Part shown: positions 1-6,523 of the stretch, piece by piece | Numbering within the stretch: position 1 is the stretch's first letter | How the letters are laid out: the number at the start of each line of letters is the position of its first letter | DNA from: Fidelibacterota bacterium | GTDB taxonomy: Bacteria; Fidelibacterota; UBA2242; B5-G15 | Reading direction: 5' to 3' | DNA: 12,721 bases | NCBI GenBank assembly: GCA_003645825.1 | Contig: QNCQ01000025.1 | Coordinates: 1 to 12,721 of the forward strand | Translations under genes and position numbers: made by a program | The notes under the pieces: model-generated | What the model was told of the DNA's origin: nothing | Seen by the model: the letters and a program-made list of their open reading frames with translations, nothing else | Database searches by the model: none

Positions 1-60
1 ATCAAATACAGAAATCCTGCCGATAACAGGATAAAACTCGAAGATCTACTAAGAGATTGA
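1..60 (+). CDS. Possible C-terminal tail of an upstream gene (partial)
   Basis: Frame 1 is open from the left edge to a TGA at 58-60, giving about 19 residues ending in IKLEDLLRD. The segment is charged, with purines at most first codon positions like the real genes downstream, so it could be the end of a gene that begins outside the window. Nothing identifies a family. The opposite strand is also open across this stretch, so this is only one of two readings. Confidence 0.3.
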   Translation: MKYRNPADNRIKLEDLLRD

Positions 61-312
61 TTCAATTTCAAGGCATACTCTCTTTTTATAAAATGTCTAA
101 CTGGCATAAATGGGAAAGGATTTTTTTGCTCTTCTGGGAACGAATAATTGTGCACATATTCTGTACCACTGGCTTTTGTGTGCTGTGCCTTTTGTTCTAC
201 GCTGACGGATCTGGTAAAATTTTCTGCCGAAATTTTAGTGAAAAGCAAGAAAGGCACCTTCAATCAACAATGGAAATGGATAGGATCATAGGAAATGAGC
301 CATTTTGGGTAA
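61..312. other. Stretch with no convincing gene
   Basis: No convincing gene is seen here. A + frame from a TTG at 57 to a TAG at 318-320 is open for 87 codons, but its product is rich in Cys, Trp and Phe, has no recognisable motif and has no Shine-Dalgarno sequence. The exactly codon-aligned minus-strand frame is also open, from about 263 to the left edge, and its product is cysteine-free and somewhat more protein-like, but it also lacks a recognised domain. Shorter open patches occur in + frame 1 (61-144, 148-288). The mixture suggests decayed or non-coding DNA. I see no tRNA, repeat array or clear transposon end. Confidence 0.4.
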
Positions 313-662
313 GTTTTTAGTACTTATGACTTGGAAGAGTGTTGTGATAGATATTTTAATTCCCGGGGAGATGGGAGAAGATGGTACATAAGCGAGATAT
401 TTGCTCTACATGCAAAGAATTTCTTTCGCTTCTATTTTCCCTTTGAGTATCGTCATAGATTGAAAGGGGTTAATGTGGCAGGTTTTTTCGAGATTTATGT
501 GAGTTTCTAAGGCAACATTCAGGATGGAGAGATGAAAAACAGATAAATGAAATTATGATTTTAATCCTGAAAGGTATGAAAGCTTATAGAGAAATCTTTG
601 ATAAATCAGAACGTAAAAAGAAATTAATTCTGTTGTTTTACCAACTTTTTCCTTTACATTAA
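313..662 (+). pseudogene. Two protein-like segments joined by a -1 shift (decayed gene or frameshifted ORF)
   Basis: Frame 1 is open from 313 to a TAA at 508-510 and contains aromatic, charged sequence (YISEIFALHAKNFFRFYFPF). Frame 3 is open from 474 to a TAA at 660-662 and encodes a helix-like charged segment (FFRDLCEFLRQHSGW, then ILILKGMKAYREIFDKSERK). The two overlap, and bases 483-489 read T TTT TTC in frame 1. A -1 slip there passes directly from the first segment into the second, giving about 115 residues. No ATG or ribosome-binding site starts the first segment; only a TTG at 331 is available. A remnant of a longer gene that has lost its 5' part and taken a one-base deletion is the simplest reading. 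A programmed frameshift, as in some insertion sequences, is possible. The family is not recognised. Confidence 0.35.
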
Positions 663-681
663 AATTTTTTCAATTTATTAT
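653..681 (+). promoter_or_regulatory. Sigma-70-type promoter for the Crp/Fnr gene
   Basis: TTTACA (653-658) and TATTAT (676-681) are separated by 17 bases, each close to the -35 and -10 consensus, in a very AT-rich setting. Transcription would begin near 688, leaving a leader of only about 18 bases before the ATG at 706. The Shine-Dalgarno is weak (GGG at 697-699). Confidence 0.6.
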
Positions 682-691
682 TTACATGTAA
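682..691. promoter_or_regulatory. Perfect 10-base palindrome at the transcription start (possible operator)
   Basis: TTACATGTAA is a perfect inverted repeat directly after the -10 box, overlapping the expected start site. A regulator bound here would block transcription, so autoregulation is conceivable. It is not the TGTGA-N6-TCACA site of Crp nor the TTGAT-N4-ATCAA site of Fnr, and short AT-rich palindromes arise by chance. Confidence 0.25.
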
Positions 692-705
692 TTTTTGGGT
701 TTGAT

Positions 706-1386
706 ATGGATAGTTTCAAAATACTAAGAAAAATCCCAATTTTTACCGATTTAAAAGATGATATTCTTGAAAAAATTTATTCCAGAATGCAGAGAAGGGT
801 TTATAAGAAAGGGAATATGATTTTGATGGAGGAAGATTTAGGAGATACTCTTTTTCTATTGAATAAAGGTAGCGTTAAGATAACCAGGGTCAGTGAGGAC
901 GGTAGGGAAGTAATACTTTCCATTCTGGGAGAGGGCGATTTCTTCGGTGAGATGTCCATTCTGGACGGGGAAAGTAGATCTGCTAACGTTGTGGCTCTGG
1001 AAGATTCTGAAGTTTTTATCCTGCGGCGAGGAGATTTCCTTGACCTTCTTGAGCAGCATCCTCAGATAGCAATAGTTTTGCTACAAGAGCTCGCTTCGCG
1101 GTTGAGGAAGTCGGACCAGCAGATTGAGAGTCTATCACTTGCAGATGCAGAAAATAGGGTAGCTATGGCCTTAGTACGGCTTGCAGAAGAGCTTGGGGTC
1201 ATCAAGATGGGACAGGTGATAATAGAGAATTTGCCATTTCAACAGGATATTGCTAATATGGCTGGTACTTCCCGTGAAACGGTGTCGAGAATGCTCAAGC
1301 ATTTTGAGGAAAAGGGGTATATAAAGAAAGAAGGACGAAAACTAACAATTATGAATTTCGAGGATTTTGTTAAAAGATATACCTAA
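706..1386 (+). CDS. Crp/Fnr family transcriptional regulator
   Basis: This is a 226-residue cytoplasmic DNA-binding regulator. An N-terminal cyclic-nucleotide-binding-type beta-roll (about residues 10-125) carries the phosphate-binding cassette pattern: G81-E82 followed by R91-S92-A93. A long dimerisation helix (about 115-140) follows, then a Crp-type winged helix-turn-helix (about 145-220). The recognition helix SRETVSRML (188-196) keeps the Arg-Glu-x3-Arg spacing that in E. coli Crp reads a TGTGA-like half-site. There is no cysteine anywhere, so an Fnr-type iron-sulfur oxygen sensor is excluded. The intact cassette makes cAMP or another cyclic nucleotide a plausible ligand, but many family members bind something else. 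The length is normal for the family. The ATG at 706 is chosen because the beta-roll begins immediately after it. The gene has its own promoter and a hairpin at its end, so it is probably expressed separately from the operon downstream. Its targets are unknown. Confidence 0.93.
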   Translation: MDSFKILRKIPIFTDLKDDILEKIYSRMQRRVYKKGNMILMEEDLGDTLFLLNKGSVKITRVSEDGREVILSILGEGDFFGEMSILDGESRSANVVALEDSEVFILRRGDFLDLLEQHPQIAIVLLQELASRLRKSDQQIESLSLADAENRVAMALVRLAEELGVIKMGQVIIENLPFQQDIANMAGTSRETVSRMLKHFEEKGYIKKEGRKLTIMNFEDFVKRYT

Positions 1387-1403
1387 AATAGGTTACCTAT
1401 TTT
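1385..1403 (+). terminator. Small hairpin terminator after the Crp/Fnr gene
   Basis: AAAATAGG and CCTATTTT form an 8-base-pair stem around a TTA loop, beginning inside the regulator's stop codon and ending in a short T run. The A-rich 5' arm and T-rich 3' arm resemble a bidirectional intrinsic terminator, but only two pairs are G-C, so it may be leaky and allow read-through into the next gene. Confidence 0.5.
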
Positions 1404-1434
1404 GTCCTTCTAGTTTGTATCATAAAAAAATAAA

Positions 1435-4233
1435 ATGAAGCTAATAAAAGCTTATGTGTGTATTTTTTTCATTTTTGTAGCGCTCTATCCACAGTATTAC
1501 TATTTTGGGCGTAATAAGATTCAGTATACAAAATTTGATTGGCATGTTCTAAAGACGAAGCACTTCGATATATACTACTATCCGGAGATGGAAGAGTTTG
1601 TTGAAATAGGTGCAAGGATTGCCGAGGAAGCTTATCTTGAATATCAAAGCCGATTTGAGCATCATATAAATAGAGAAGTGCCCCTGATTTTTTATAGTTC
1701 CCATCTCCATTTTCAACAAACAAATGTTATTCCGTATTTTATTCCGGAAGGGACAGGTGGTTTTTTCGAGTTTATTAAGGGAAGGGTTGTCATTCCAGCA
1801 GATGGCTCCTATTCACAGTTTAGACACGCTATAAGACATGAGTTGGTTCATGTGTTCTTTACCTCGAAAGTTAACAGCATTTTGATTGATCGCCAGAAGT
1901 TGGATCATCCATTTCCCCCGCTCTGGTTTAATGAAGGGCTTGCAGAATATTTTTCCATTGAGAATAGAAGATACCCTGACATGGTTTTAAGGGACGCTGT
2001 GCTGAAGGGGTATCTACGAAGAATAACGGAGATTGGAGAGATTACGGGTTCCTATTTGATGTACAAAGAGGGGGAAAGCTTTCTGAGATTTTTAGCTGAT
2101 AAATTTGGCAAAGACATTATCCTAAGGATTATTGAGAATGTTTGGGTTGATGAGGACTTTACGCATGTTATAGAATTTGTTACGGGAAGCTCGATCGAGG
2201 ATTTGCAGGATGAATGGGTGCTGTCACTTCAGAAGAGGTTACTAACTGATATTAAGGACAAGGAAAGTGCCAGATCCAGAGATGTAAAACTTACAGAAAG
2301 GGGGTTTAATGTAAAACCCGCTGTGTATAGTTCTTCTGATACGCTGATTAAGGTTCTTTTTATTTCCAATCGTTCAGGGTACACGGATATCTATGCAAAG
2401 AGCTTAGGAGATAAGAGTAATCTTGAGATTATTGTCAGAGGAGAAAGAACCCACGAATACGAGGCATTTCATCTTATGCGAAGCAGGATGGATGTGCATG
2501 GTAACAGGCTTGCTTTCGTAACGAAAAAAGGGGAACACGATGTCATCCATATTTTTGATTTGAAAGCGGGCAGAAATTTGTTTGATCTGGAATTCCCAAA
2601 CCTAACCGCTATATCTTCTCCTAAATTCTCTGCGGACGGGAAAAGACTCTTATTCAGCGCTTTGGATTTTGGGGGGTATGCTGATATTTATTTTTATGAC
2701 TTTGATAATAGTTTACTTGTGAGGCTAACCGATGACATTTATAATGATTCTGATCCTATATGGCTGCCAGATGCCAGGGGAGTGATTTTCTGTTCCGATA
2801 GGGGAGTCTCAGGAAAGGATGGTTTTATGAATCTTTTTTCTTTTAATATTGTGGATAAAAAGATAGCTCCTTTAACGTGCGGTATGGAGAATGATATTTC
2901 TCCGTCTTTGTCTCCTGATGCTAGGGAATTGCTTTTTTGTTCTAACAGGGAGGGCAAGTACGATCTATACGTGTTGCCCTTGGATGAAGGGTTTACTCCA
3001 GGTGAGCTATATGTCTCCAGGGTGTACAGGATAACAAGCTACACAGGAGACACATTCGATCCAGTATGGGTAAATGATTCCACAATTGTCTATACCCTGT
3101 TTGAAGATTATTCGTTTAACATCATGCTGCGTTATTTAGATGAAGATTCCCTTGCTTACGTTGGTCAAAACTATAGTATTCTTCCCGAAGTTACTTGCTG
3201 GAAGCCTGAGCGCCTTTCCGGAGATAGAGTAAAGACAAGGCAGATTTATAGGGGGAAATATAGTCTGGACATTGCCCAGGGGCAATTAACGCAGGATCCA
3301 TTTTTTGGTTCCATGGGGGGTGCCCAGATAGCGATTTCTGATGTGCTGGGGGATAGACGATATGAGATACTGATTTATAACAATGCCAGAACGAAAAGTG
3401 AGTTTATGAATTCATTCAATTTTTTTATAGGCAGGTATTCTCTGGGTAGGAGGACAAATTTCGGATACGGTATGTATAGATTTTCCGGAGAGCGATTTAA
3501 CTATTATGAAGGCTTCTATGATGAAAAAAGGGTGGGTGCCTTTTTTGTTTTGCAATATCCGATTACTCATTTTAATAGGTTTGAAAATGTTGTTAATCTT
3601 GCTTATTCCCAGAAGGATTGGTATGACTGGCGTGGTGTCCGAAAGGCATGGATAGTTGAGAATCATTTTTCGTATGTCTATGACAATTCTATTTGGGGCT
3701 TGTCCGGTCCCGTTGATGGATCGAGATTTATTGTTACTCTGGGATATGTGGTAGACGTCAGGTATTCCAATGTTTCCTACTATACAGTCATTGCAGATTT
3801 TAGAAGATATTTTAGACTTCGTCTTTATCTCACGTATGCTGTGAGAGTTGCAGGGTTTGTAAGTGAGGGAAAGGAGGCTCAACGTTTTTATATCGGTGGT
3901 AGCTGGACGCTTCGTGGTTATCCTCTTTTCAGTATCTGGGGGAACCATTGTTTTCTTTTTAACCAGGAGCTCAGATTTCCCTTTATTACGAGTGTTCAGT
4001 TAAGATTCCCTAGGGGAAAAGTTAATCTGGGAGGCATACAGGGGGCATTGTTTGTGGATGCTGGAGATGCATGGGAGTCGGGATTTCCCGGACTTCGTGG
4101 GAGTTTTGGAATTGGATTCAGGATTAACATAGGTGGGTATCTGGTTCTGCGTTATGATATAGGCAGAAGAACGGATTTTAGAAAGATTTCGAAATCAACT
4201 TTCTATCAGTTTTTCTTTGGGTGGGACTTTTAA
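1435..4233 (+). CDS. Gluzincin-type metalloprotease / TolB-like propeller / Omp85-like outer-membrane barrel fusion
   Basis: This 932-residue envelope protein has three modules. An N-terminal export signal (Lys-containing start, hydrophobic 6-18) precedes a peptidase-MA-like domain (about 30-270) with the zinc motif HELVH (135-139) and the downstream WFNEGLAEY (164-172), whose glutamate E167 is the expected third ligand. About six TolB/WD40-type blades follow (about 300-575), with repeated 'SxDGxxLLF..D' and 'DIY' features, for example 398-420, 440-470 and 490-515. The C-terminal third (about 600-932) is aromatic and beta-rich and looks like an Omp85/BamA-type barrel: GGSWTLRGY (821-829) matches the family's xRGF/Y motif, NQELRFPF (843-850) and FVDAGDAW (873-880) are typical, and the chain ends in a C-terminal Phe. 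No POTRA domain is visible. The N-terminal style ('FGRNKIQYTKFDW..') resembles large TolB-like/BamA-like proteins of FCB-type bacteria. Function is inferred: an outer-membrane-anchored protease or an insertion/secretion factor. No Shine-Dalgarno precedes the ATG, only an A-rich leader. Confidence 0.85.
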   Translation: MKLIKAYVCIFFIFVALYPQYYYFGRNKIQYTKFDWHVLKTKHFDIYYYPEMEEFVEIGARIAEEAYLEYQSRFEHHINREVPLIFYSSHLHFQQTNVIPYFIPEGTGGFFEFIKGRVVIPADGSYSQFRHAIRHELVHVFFTSKVNSILIDRQKLDHPFPPLWFNEGLAEYFSIENRRYPDMVLRDAVLKGYLRRITEIGEITGSYLMYKEGESFLRFLADKFGKDIILRIIENVWVDEDFTHVIEFVTGSSIEDLQDEWVLSLQKRLLTDIKDKESARSRDVKLTERGFNVKPAVYSSSDTLIKVLFISNRSGYTDIYAKSLGDKSNLEIIVRGERTHEYEAFHLMRSRMDVHGNRLAFVTKKGEHDVIHIFDLKAGRNLFDLEFPNLTAISSPKFSADGKRLLFSALDFGGYADIYFYDFDNSLLVRLTDDIYNDSDPIWLPDARGVIFCSDRGVSGKDGFMNLFSFNIVDKKIAPLTCGMENDISPSLSPDARELLFCSNREGKYDLYVLPLDEGFTPGELYVSRVYRITSYTGDTFDPVWVNDSTIVYTLFEDYSFNIMLRYLDEDSLAYVGQNYSILPEVTCWKPERLSGDRVKTRQIYRGKYSLDIAQGQLTQDPFFGSMGGAQIAISDVLGDRRYEILIYNNARTKSEFMNSFNFFIGRYSLGRRTNFGYGMYRFSGERFNYYEGFYDEKRVGAFFVLQYPITHFNRFENVVNLAYSQKDWYDWRGVRKAWIVENHFSYVYDNSIWGLSGPVDGSRFIVTLGYVVDVRYSNVSYYTVIADFRRYFRLRLYLTYAVRVAGFVSEGKEAQRFYIGGSWTLRGYPLFSIWGNHCFLFNQELRFPFITSVQLRFPRGKVNLGGIQGALFVDAGDAWESGFPGLRGSFGIGFRINIGGYLVLRYDIGRRTDFRKISKSTFYQFFFGWDF

Positions 4234-4236
4234 AAG

Positions 4237-5319
4237 ATGAGAAGGGTAATTTTTGCGGCTATAGTTTTCCTCATTCTTGGCTGGCGGTGTGCAGAGAGAC
4301 ATAGGGTTTATTTTCAGTACGGAGAAGAGGTTAAACCTATTGGGCGTGTGGGAGATGGAAATATAAATTTTCTGTGGGTGAGGTCTCTTCTTGCTGCTCC
4401 GGGAAAGGATTTTGAGGTTTTTGATGGTAGTATTGTGGTTTCTGATCTACGAAATAGGTTGTACCTTATAAACGAGATGGGTAAGATTGTAAAATCTATA
4501 AGGCTAAAGGGGAGTGTAAACGGAAAAGTTCTGATTAACGGGGAATATGCCTATTTTACCACTTCCGGTGATCGATTTAGACTGATAAAATTAAGCTTGA
4601 GAAATACCGGGGATAAAATTGAGAAGAAGGTGTATTCCGTATTTGAGCCGGTTCTGGTGGATTCACTGTTGTTGGTTGTATCTATGGATGGAAAAGTTTA
4701 TTGTATGAGCAAAGAGAACTTGGGAGTGGTGTGGATCAGAAAGTTAAAAAACAGGGTGTATTTTGCTCCTTTTTCAGTGGATGGGATGGTATATATTATT
4801 GATTTCAGTGGGAGGTTGTTCTCTGTTGAAATTCCTTATGGAAAGCTCAGGAAAGCCACTGATCTGCCGACGATGCCCGAGACGGTTTTACCTGTGGATG
4901 ATACTCTGATTGTTTTCGGGGGTAGAGATGGAAAACTTCTGCTCTATAATGTTACCGAAAATCGAATAAGGTGGATGGTAAAATTGCATGGTAGAATAGT
5001 TTCCAAACCGTTGCTAAAGAATGGGATGTTGATCGTGGGCACGATGGCTGATTCCATTTATATGGTAGATTTTAAAAAGGGAAAGGTGCTGGACAGGATT
5101 TACATTGGGGAGCCTGTGAGTACAGATATGGTTGGGGTTGGAACAGTTGCTATATTTGGTAGCTTATCGAGGAAGCTTATTTGTTTTGATATAATCAAAA
5201 AGCAAGTTGTATGGAAGTGTAAACTAAAAGGAAGGGTTATATCTAATCCGCTTCTTTTTGGTGACTTCCTCGTCGTTGGGTGTGAGTATAAATACGTGTA
5301 TCTGTTTGAACTAAGGTGA
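4237..5319 (+). CDS. PQQ/BamB-like beta-propeller envelope protein
   Basis: This 360-residue protein begins with a signal-like segment (basic MRR, hydrophobic 4-15) followed by Cys18. The box before the cysteine (LGWRC) is not a canonical lipobox, so lipid attachment is uncertain. The rest is a repeated beta-propeller of the PQQ/quinoprotein type: blades carry the pattern 'G-xx-Y/I-x-hydrophobic-x-D/N ... W-hydrophobic-x-K-L', as at VWIRKLKN, RWMVKLHG and VVWKCKLKG, with paired turns reading 'G+V/I' then 'PL'. No PQQ-binding or catalytic residues stand out, so a scaffold role like that of BamB, the lipoprotein partner of BamA, is the best family analogy. It starts 3 bases after the Omp85-like fusion gene, which supports a joint outer-membrane role. 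That is inference from context and fold; it could equally be an unrelated propeller protein. Confidence 0.7.
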   Translation: MRRVIFAAIVFLILGWRCAERHRVYFQYGEEVKPIGRVGDGNINFLWVRSLLAAPGKDFEVFDGSIVVSDLRNRLYLINEMGKIVKSIRLKGSVNGKVLINGEYAYFTTSGDRFRLIKLSLRNTGDKIEKKVYSVFEPVLVDSLLLVVSMDGKVYCMSKENLGVVWIRKLKNRVYFAPFSVDGMVYIIDFSGRLFSVEIPYGKLRKATDLPTMPETVLPVDDTLIVFGGRDGKLLLYNVTENRIRWMVKLHGRIVSKPLLKNGMLIVGTMADSIYMVDFKKGKVLDRIYIGEPVSTDMVGVGTVAIFGSLSRKLICFDIIKKQVVWKCKLKGRVISNPLLFGDFLVVGCEYKYVYLFELR

Positions 5320-5325
5320 TTTGCC

Positions 5326-5748
5326 ATGAGGTGTTTTATTTTTGCTTTGTTGGCAATGTTGTTCTTGGGGGTACCATGTTTTCCTCTGGAGATAAAATCC
5401 TCTACAGGAATGATTGATTCTGTTCTGATAAAAGATATCGAAGCGAAATATCGTAGCTGGAAGATAAAACCCGTAACCGGAAAAGAATGGAGAAATAGAT
5501 ATTTTACGTGGAGGAACTGTGTACCGGTCGCGGTGGGTATTGTTTCCGCATCTATTAGCCTATGGTCAAAGATGGAGGCAGACAGGTGTTATCGGATTTA
5601 CAAACGGGAAATTGTTCCCAGAGAGATAGATTTCTGGTATTCGCAGGTTGAAAAGTACGATAAAATTTCAAATATTAGCCTTGCTTTTTTTGAACTTTCA
5701 GTAATTTGGATAAATTATAAGCTTTTAAAGTTGAATCTGACTCAATGA
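5326..5748 (+). CDS. Small membrane protein of unknown function
   Basis: I do not recognise a named family with confidence. The 140-residue product has a signal peptide or first membrane segment (about 4-19), a soluble stretch rich in Lys, Trp and Arg (about 22-62), a hydrophobic segment (about 65-81), a charged, aromatic, probably helical linker (about 84-110) and a final hydrophobic segment (about 114-133). The tail, with 'YRIYKRE', 'FWYSQVEKYDKISNISLAF' and 'WINYKLL', resembles the C-terminal two-helix unit of small DUF5683-like membrane proteins common in FCB-type bacteria; this likeness is from memory of the pattern only. A good Shine-Dalgarno (AAGGTGAT) precedes the ATG. The stop overlaps the tatC start (ATGA), implying coupled translation. 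Confidence 0.7.
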   Translation: MRCFIFALLAMLFLGVPCFPLEIKSSTGMIDSVLIKDIEAKYRSWKIKPVTGKEWRNRYFTWRNCVPVAVGIVSASISLWSKMEADRCYRIYKREIVPREIDFWYSQVEKYDKISNISLAFFELSVIWINYKLLKLNLTQ

Positions 5749-6509
5749 GTGAAGAGAGGAGTGGGAAAGAGCTTAAGGAAATGGGTTTTCTTGATCATCT
5801 CGAGGAACTTCGCTGGCGTATTATCAAAAGCCTTCTCAGCGTCCTGCTTTTTGCTGTTATTGCTTTTCTATTCAGTGACGTTTTCATTAAACTTTTAGTA
5901 AAGCCCATAAAAGAGATTAATCCGGCTGTAAAGTTCCAAGTACTAAAGGTACAGGGGATTCTGGTTTTGAAGCTGTGGATTGCATTTGCATTGGGTATTG
6001 CTTTTTCCATACCTGTGATTATATATCAGATATGGGCTTTTGTTTCTCCTGGTTTGTATGAGCATGAGAAGAAATGGGTCCCCTGGTTGTTTATTGGGGT
6101 AACTGGGTTTTTTATTATAGGTGCTGTTTTCGCTTATTTTGTGATAATTCCTTTTGCTGTGAGATTTTTGACCAGTCTTGGGATTGAGGATGTTGAAAAG
6201 AATATCTCGATAAATTATTATGCTAAATTTGTTATGCAGTTAATTCTGGCAAGTGGTATTTTATTTCAAATGCCAGTACTGTCGTTTATTTTAACCAAGG
6301 TTGGTTTGATAAGCCCAATGACTTTAAAAAAATATTGGCGTCACGCGGTGGTTGTGATTTTAGTGCTTGCGGCATTTATTACACCTCCTGATCCGGTGAG
6401 TATGATAATGATGGGGATTCCCTTGTTCTTTTTGTATGAATTCAGCATTTTGATATCAAAAATTGCTTATAAACCAGTCGAGGAAGATGCTGAGTCTCCT
6501 GCTGGTTAA
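5745..6509 (+). CDS. tatC: Sec-independent protein translocase subunit TatC
   Basis: TatC is the inner-membrane receptor of the twin-arginine pathway. It binds the RR signal peptide of folded proteins and, with TatA/TatB, carries them across the membrane. The 254-residue chain has the usual six hydrophobic segments. The N-terminal motif FLDHLEELR (15-23) carries the conserved cytoplasmic glutamate (E21, equivalent to E15 of E. coli). The first cytoplasmic loop holds SPGLYEHEKK (101-110) with the second signal-binding glutamate (E108). The C-terminal signature runs from FITPPDP (211-217) to LYEFSI (230-235). Length is normal. It starts inside the stop codon of the preceding small membrane protein. 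No tatA or tatB gene is in this window, so they must lie elsewhere, or a single TatA-type protein serves. Confidence 0.97.
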   Translation: MSEERSGKELKEMGFLDHLEELRWRIIKSLLSVLLFAVIAFLFSDVFIKLLVKPIKEINPAVKFQVLKVQGILVLKLWIAFALGIAFSIPVIIYQIWAFVSPGLYEHEKKWVPWLFIGVTGFFIIGAVFAYFVIIPFAVRFLTSLGIEDVEKNISINYYAKFVMQLILASGILFQMPVLSFILTKVGLISPMTLKKYWRHAVVVILVLAAFITPPDPVSMIMMGIPLFFLYEFSILISKIAYKPVEEDAESPAG

Positions 6510-6523
6510 GAGAGGAATATTCC

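Noticed and set aside
94..209. Minus-strand text resembling a methyltransferase 'TQKP' motif
   Set aside because: Only a few residues match, in a short frame bounded by stops, with none of the other methyltransferase motifs.
57..320. Plus-strand 87-codon frame starting with TTG
   Set aside because: Its composition (many Cys, Trp and Phe) is unlike the other genes, there is no SD, and a mirrored minus frame is equally open; I list the region as lacking a convincing gene.
335..341. TGTGA half-site that could be a Crp target
   Set aside because: No TCACA half follows at the required six-base spacing, and it is over 300 bases from the nearest promoter.
3412..3948. Minus-strand open frame of 178 codons inside the barrel-encoding region
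   Set aside because: It lies wholly within the conserved Omp85-like coding sequence on the other strand, has no recognisable domain and no ribosome-binding site; it is a shadow of the real gene.
4285..4294. Lipoprotein signal in the propeller protein
   Set aside because: The residues before Cys18 (L-G-W-R) do not fit a lipobox, so I call it a possible signal only and do not assign lipid attachment.
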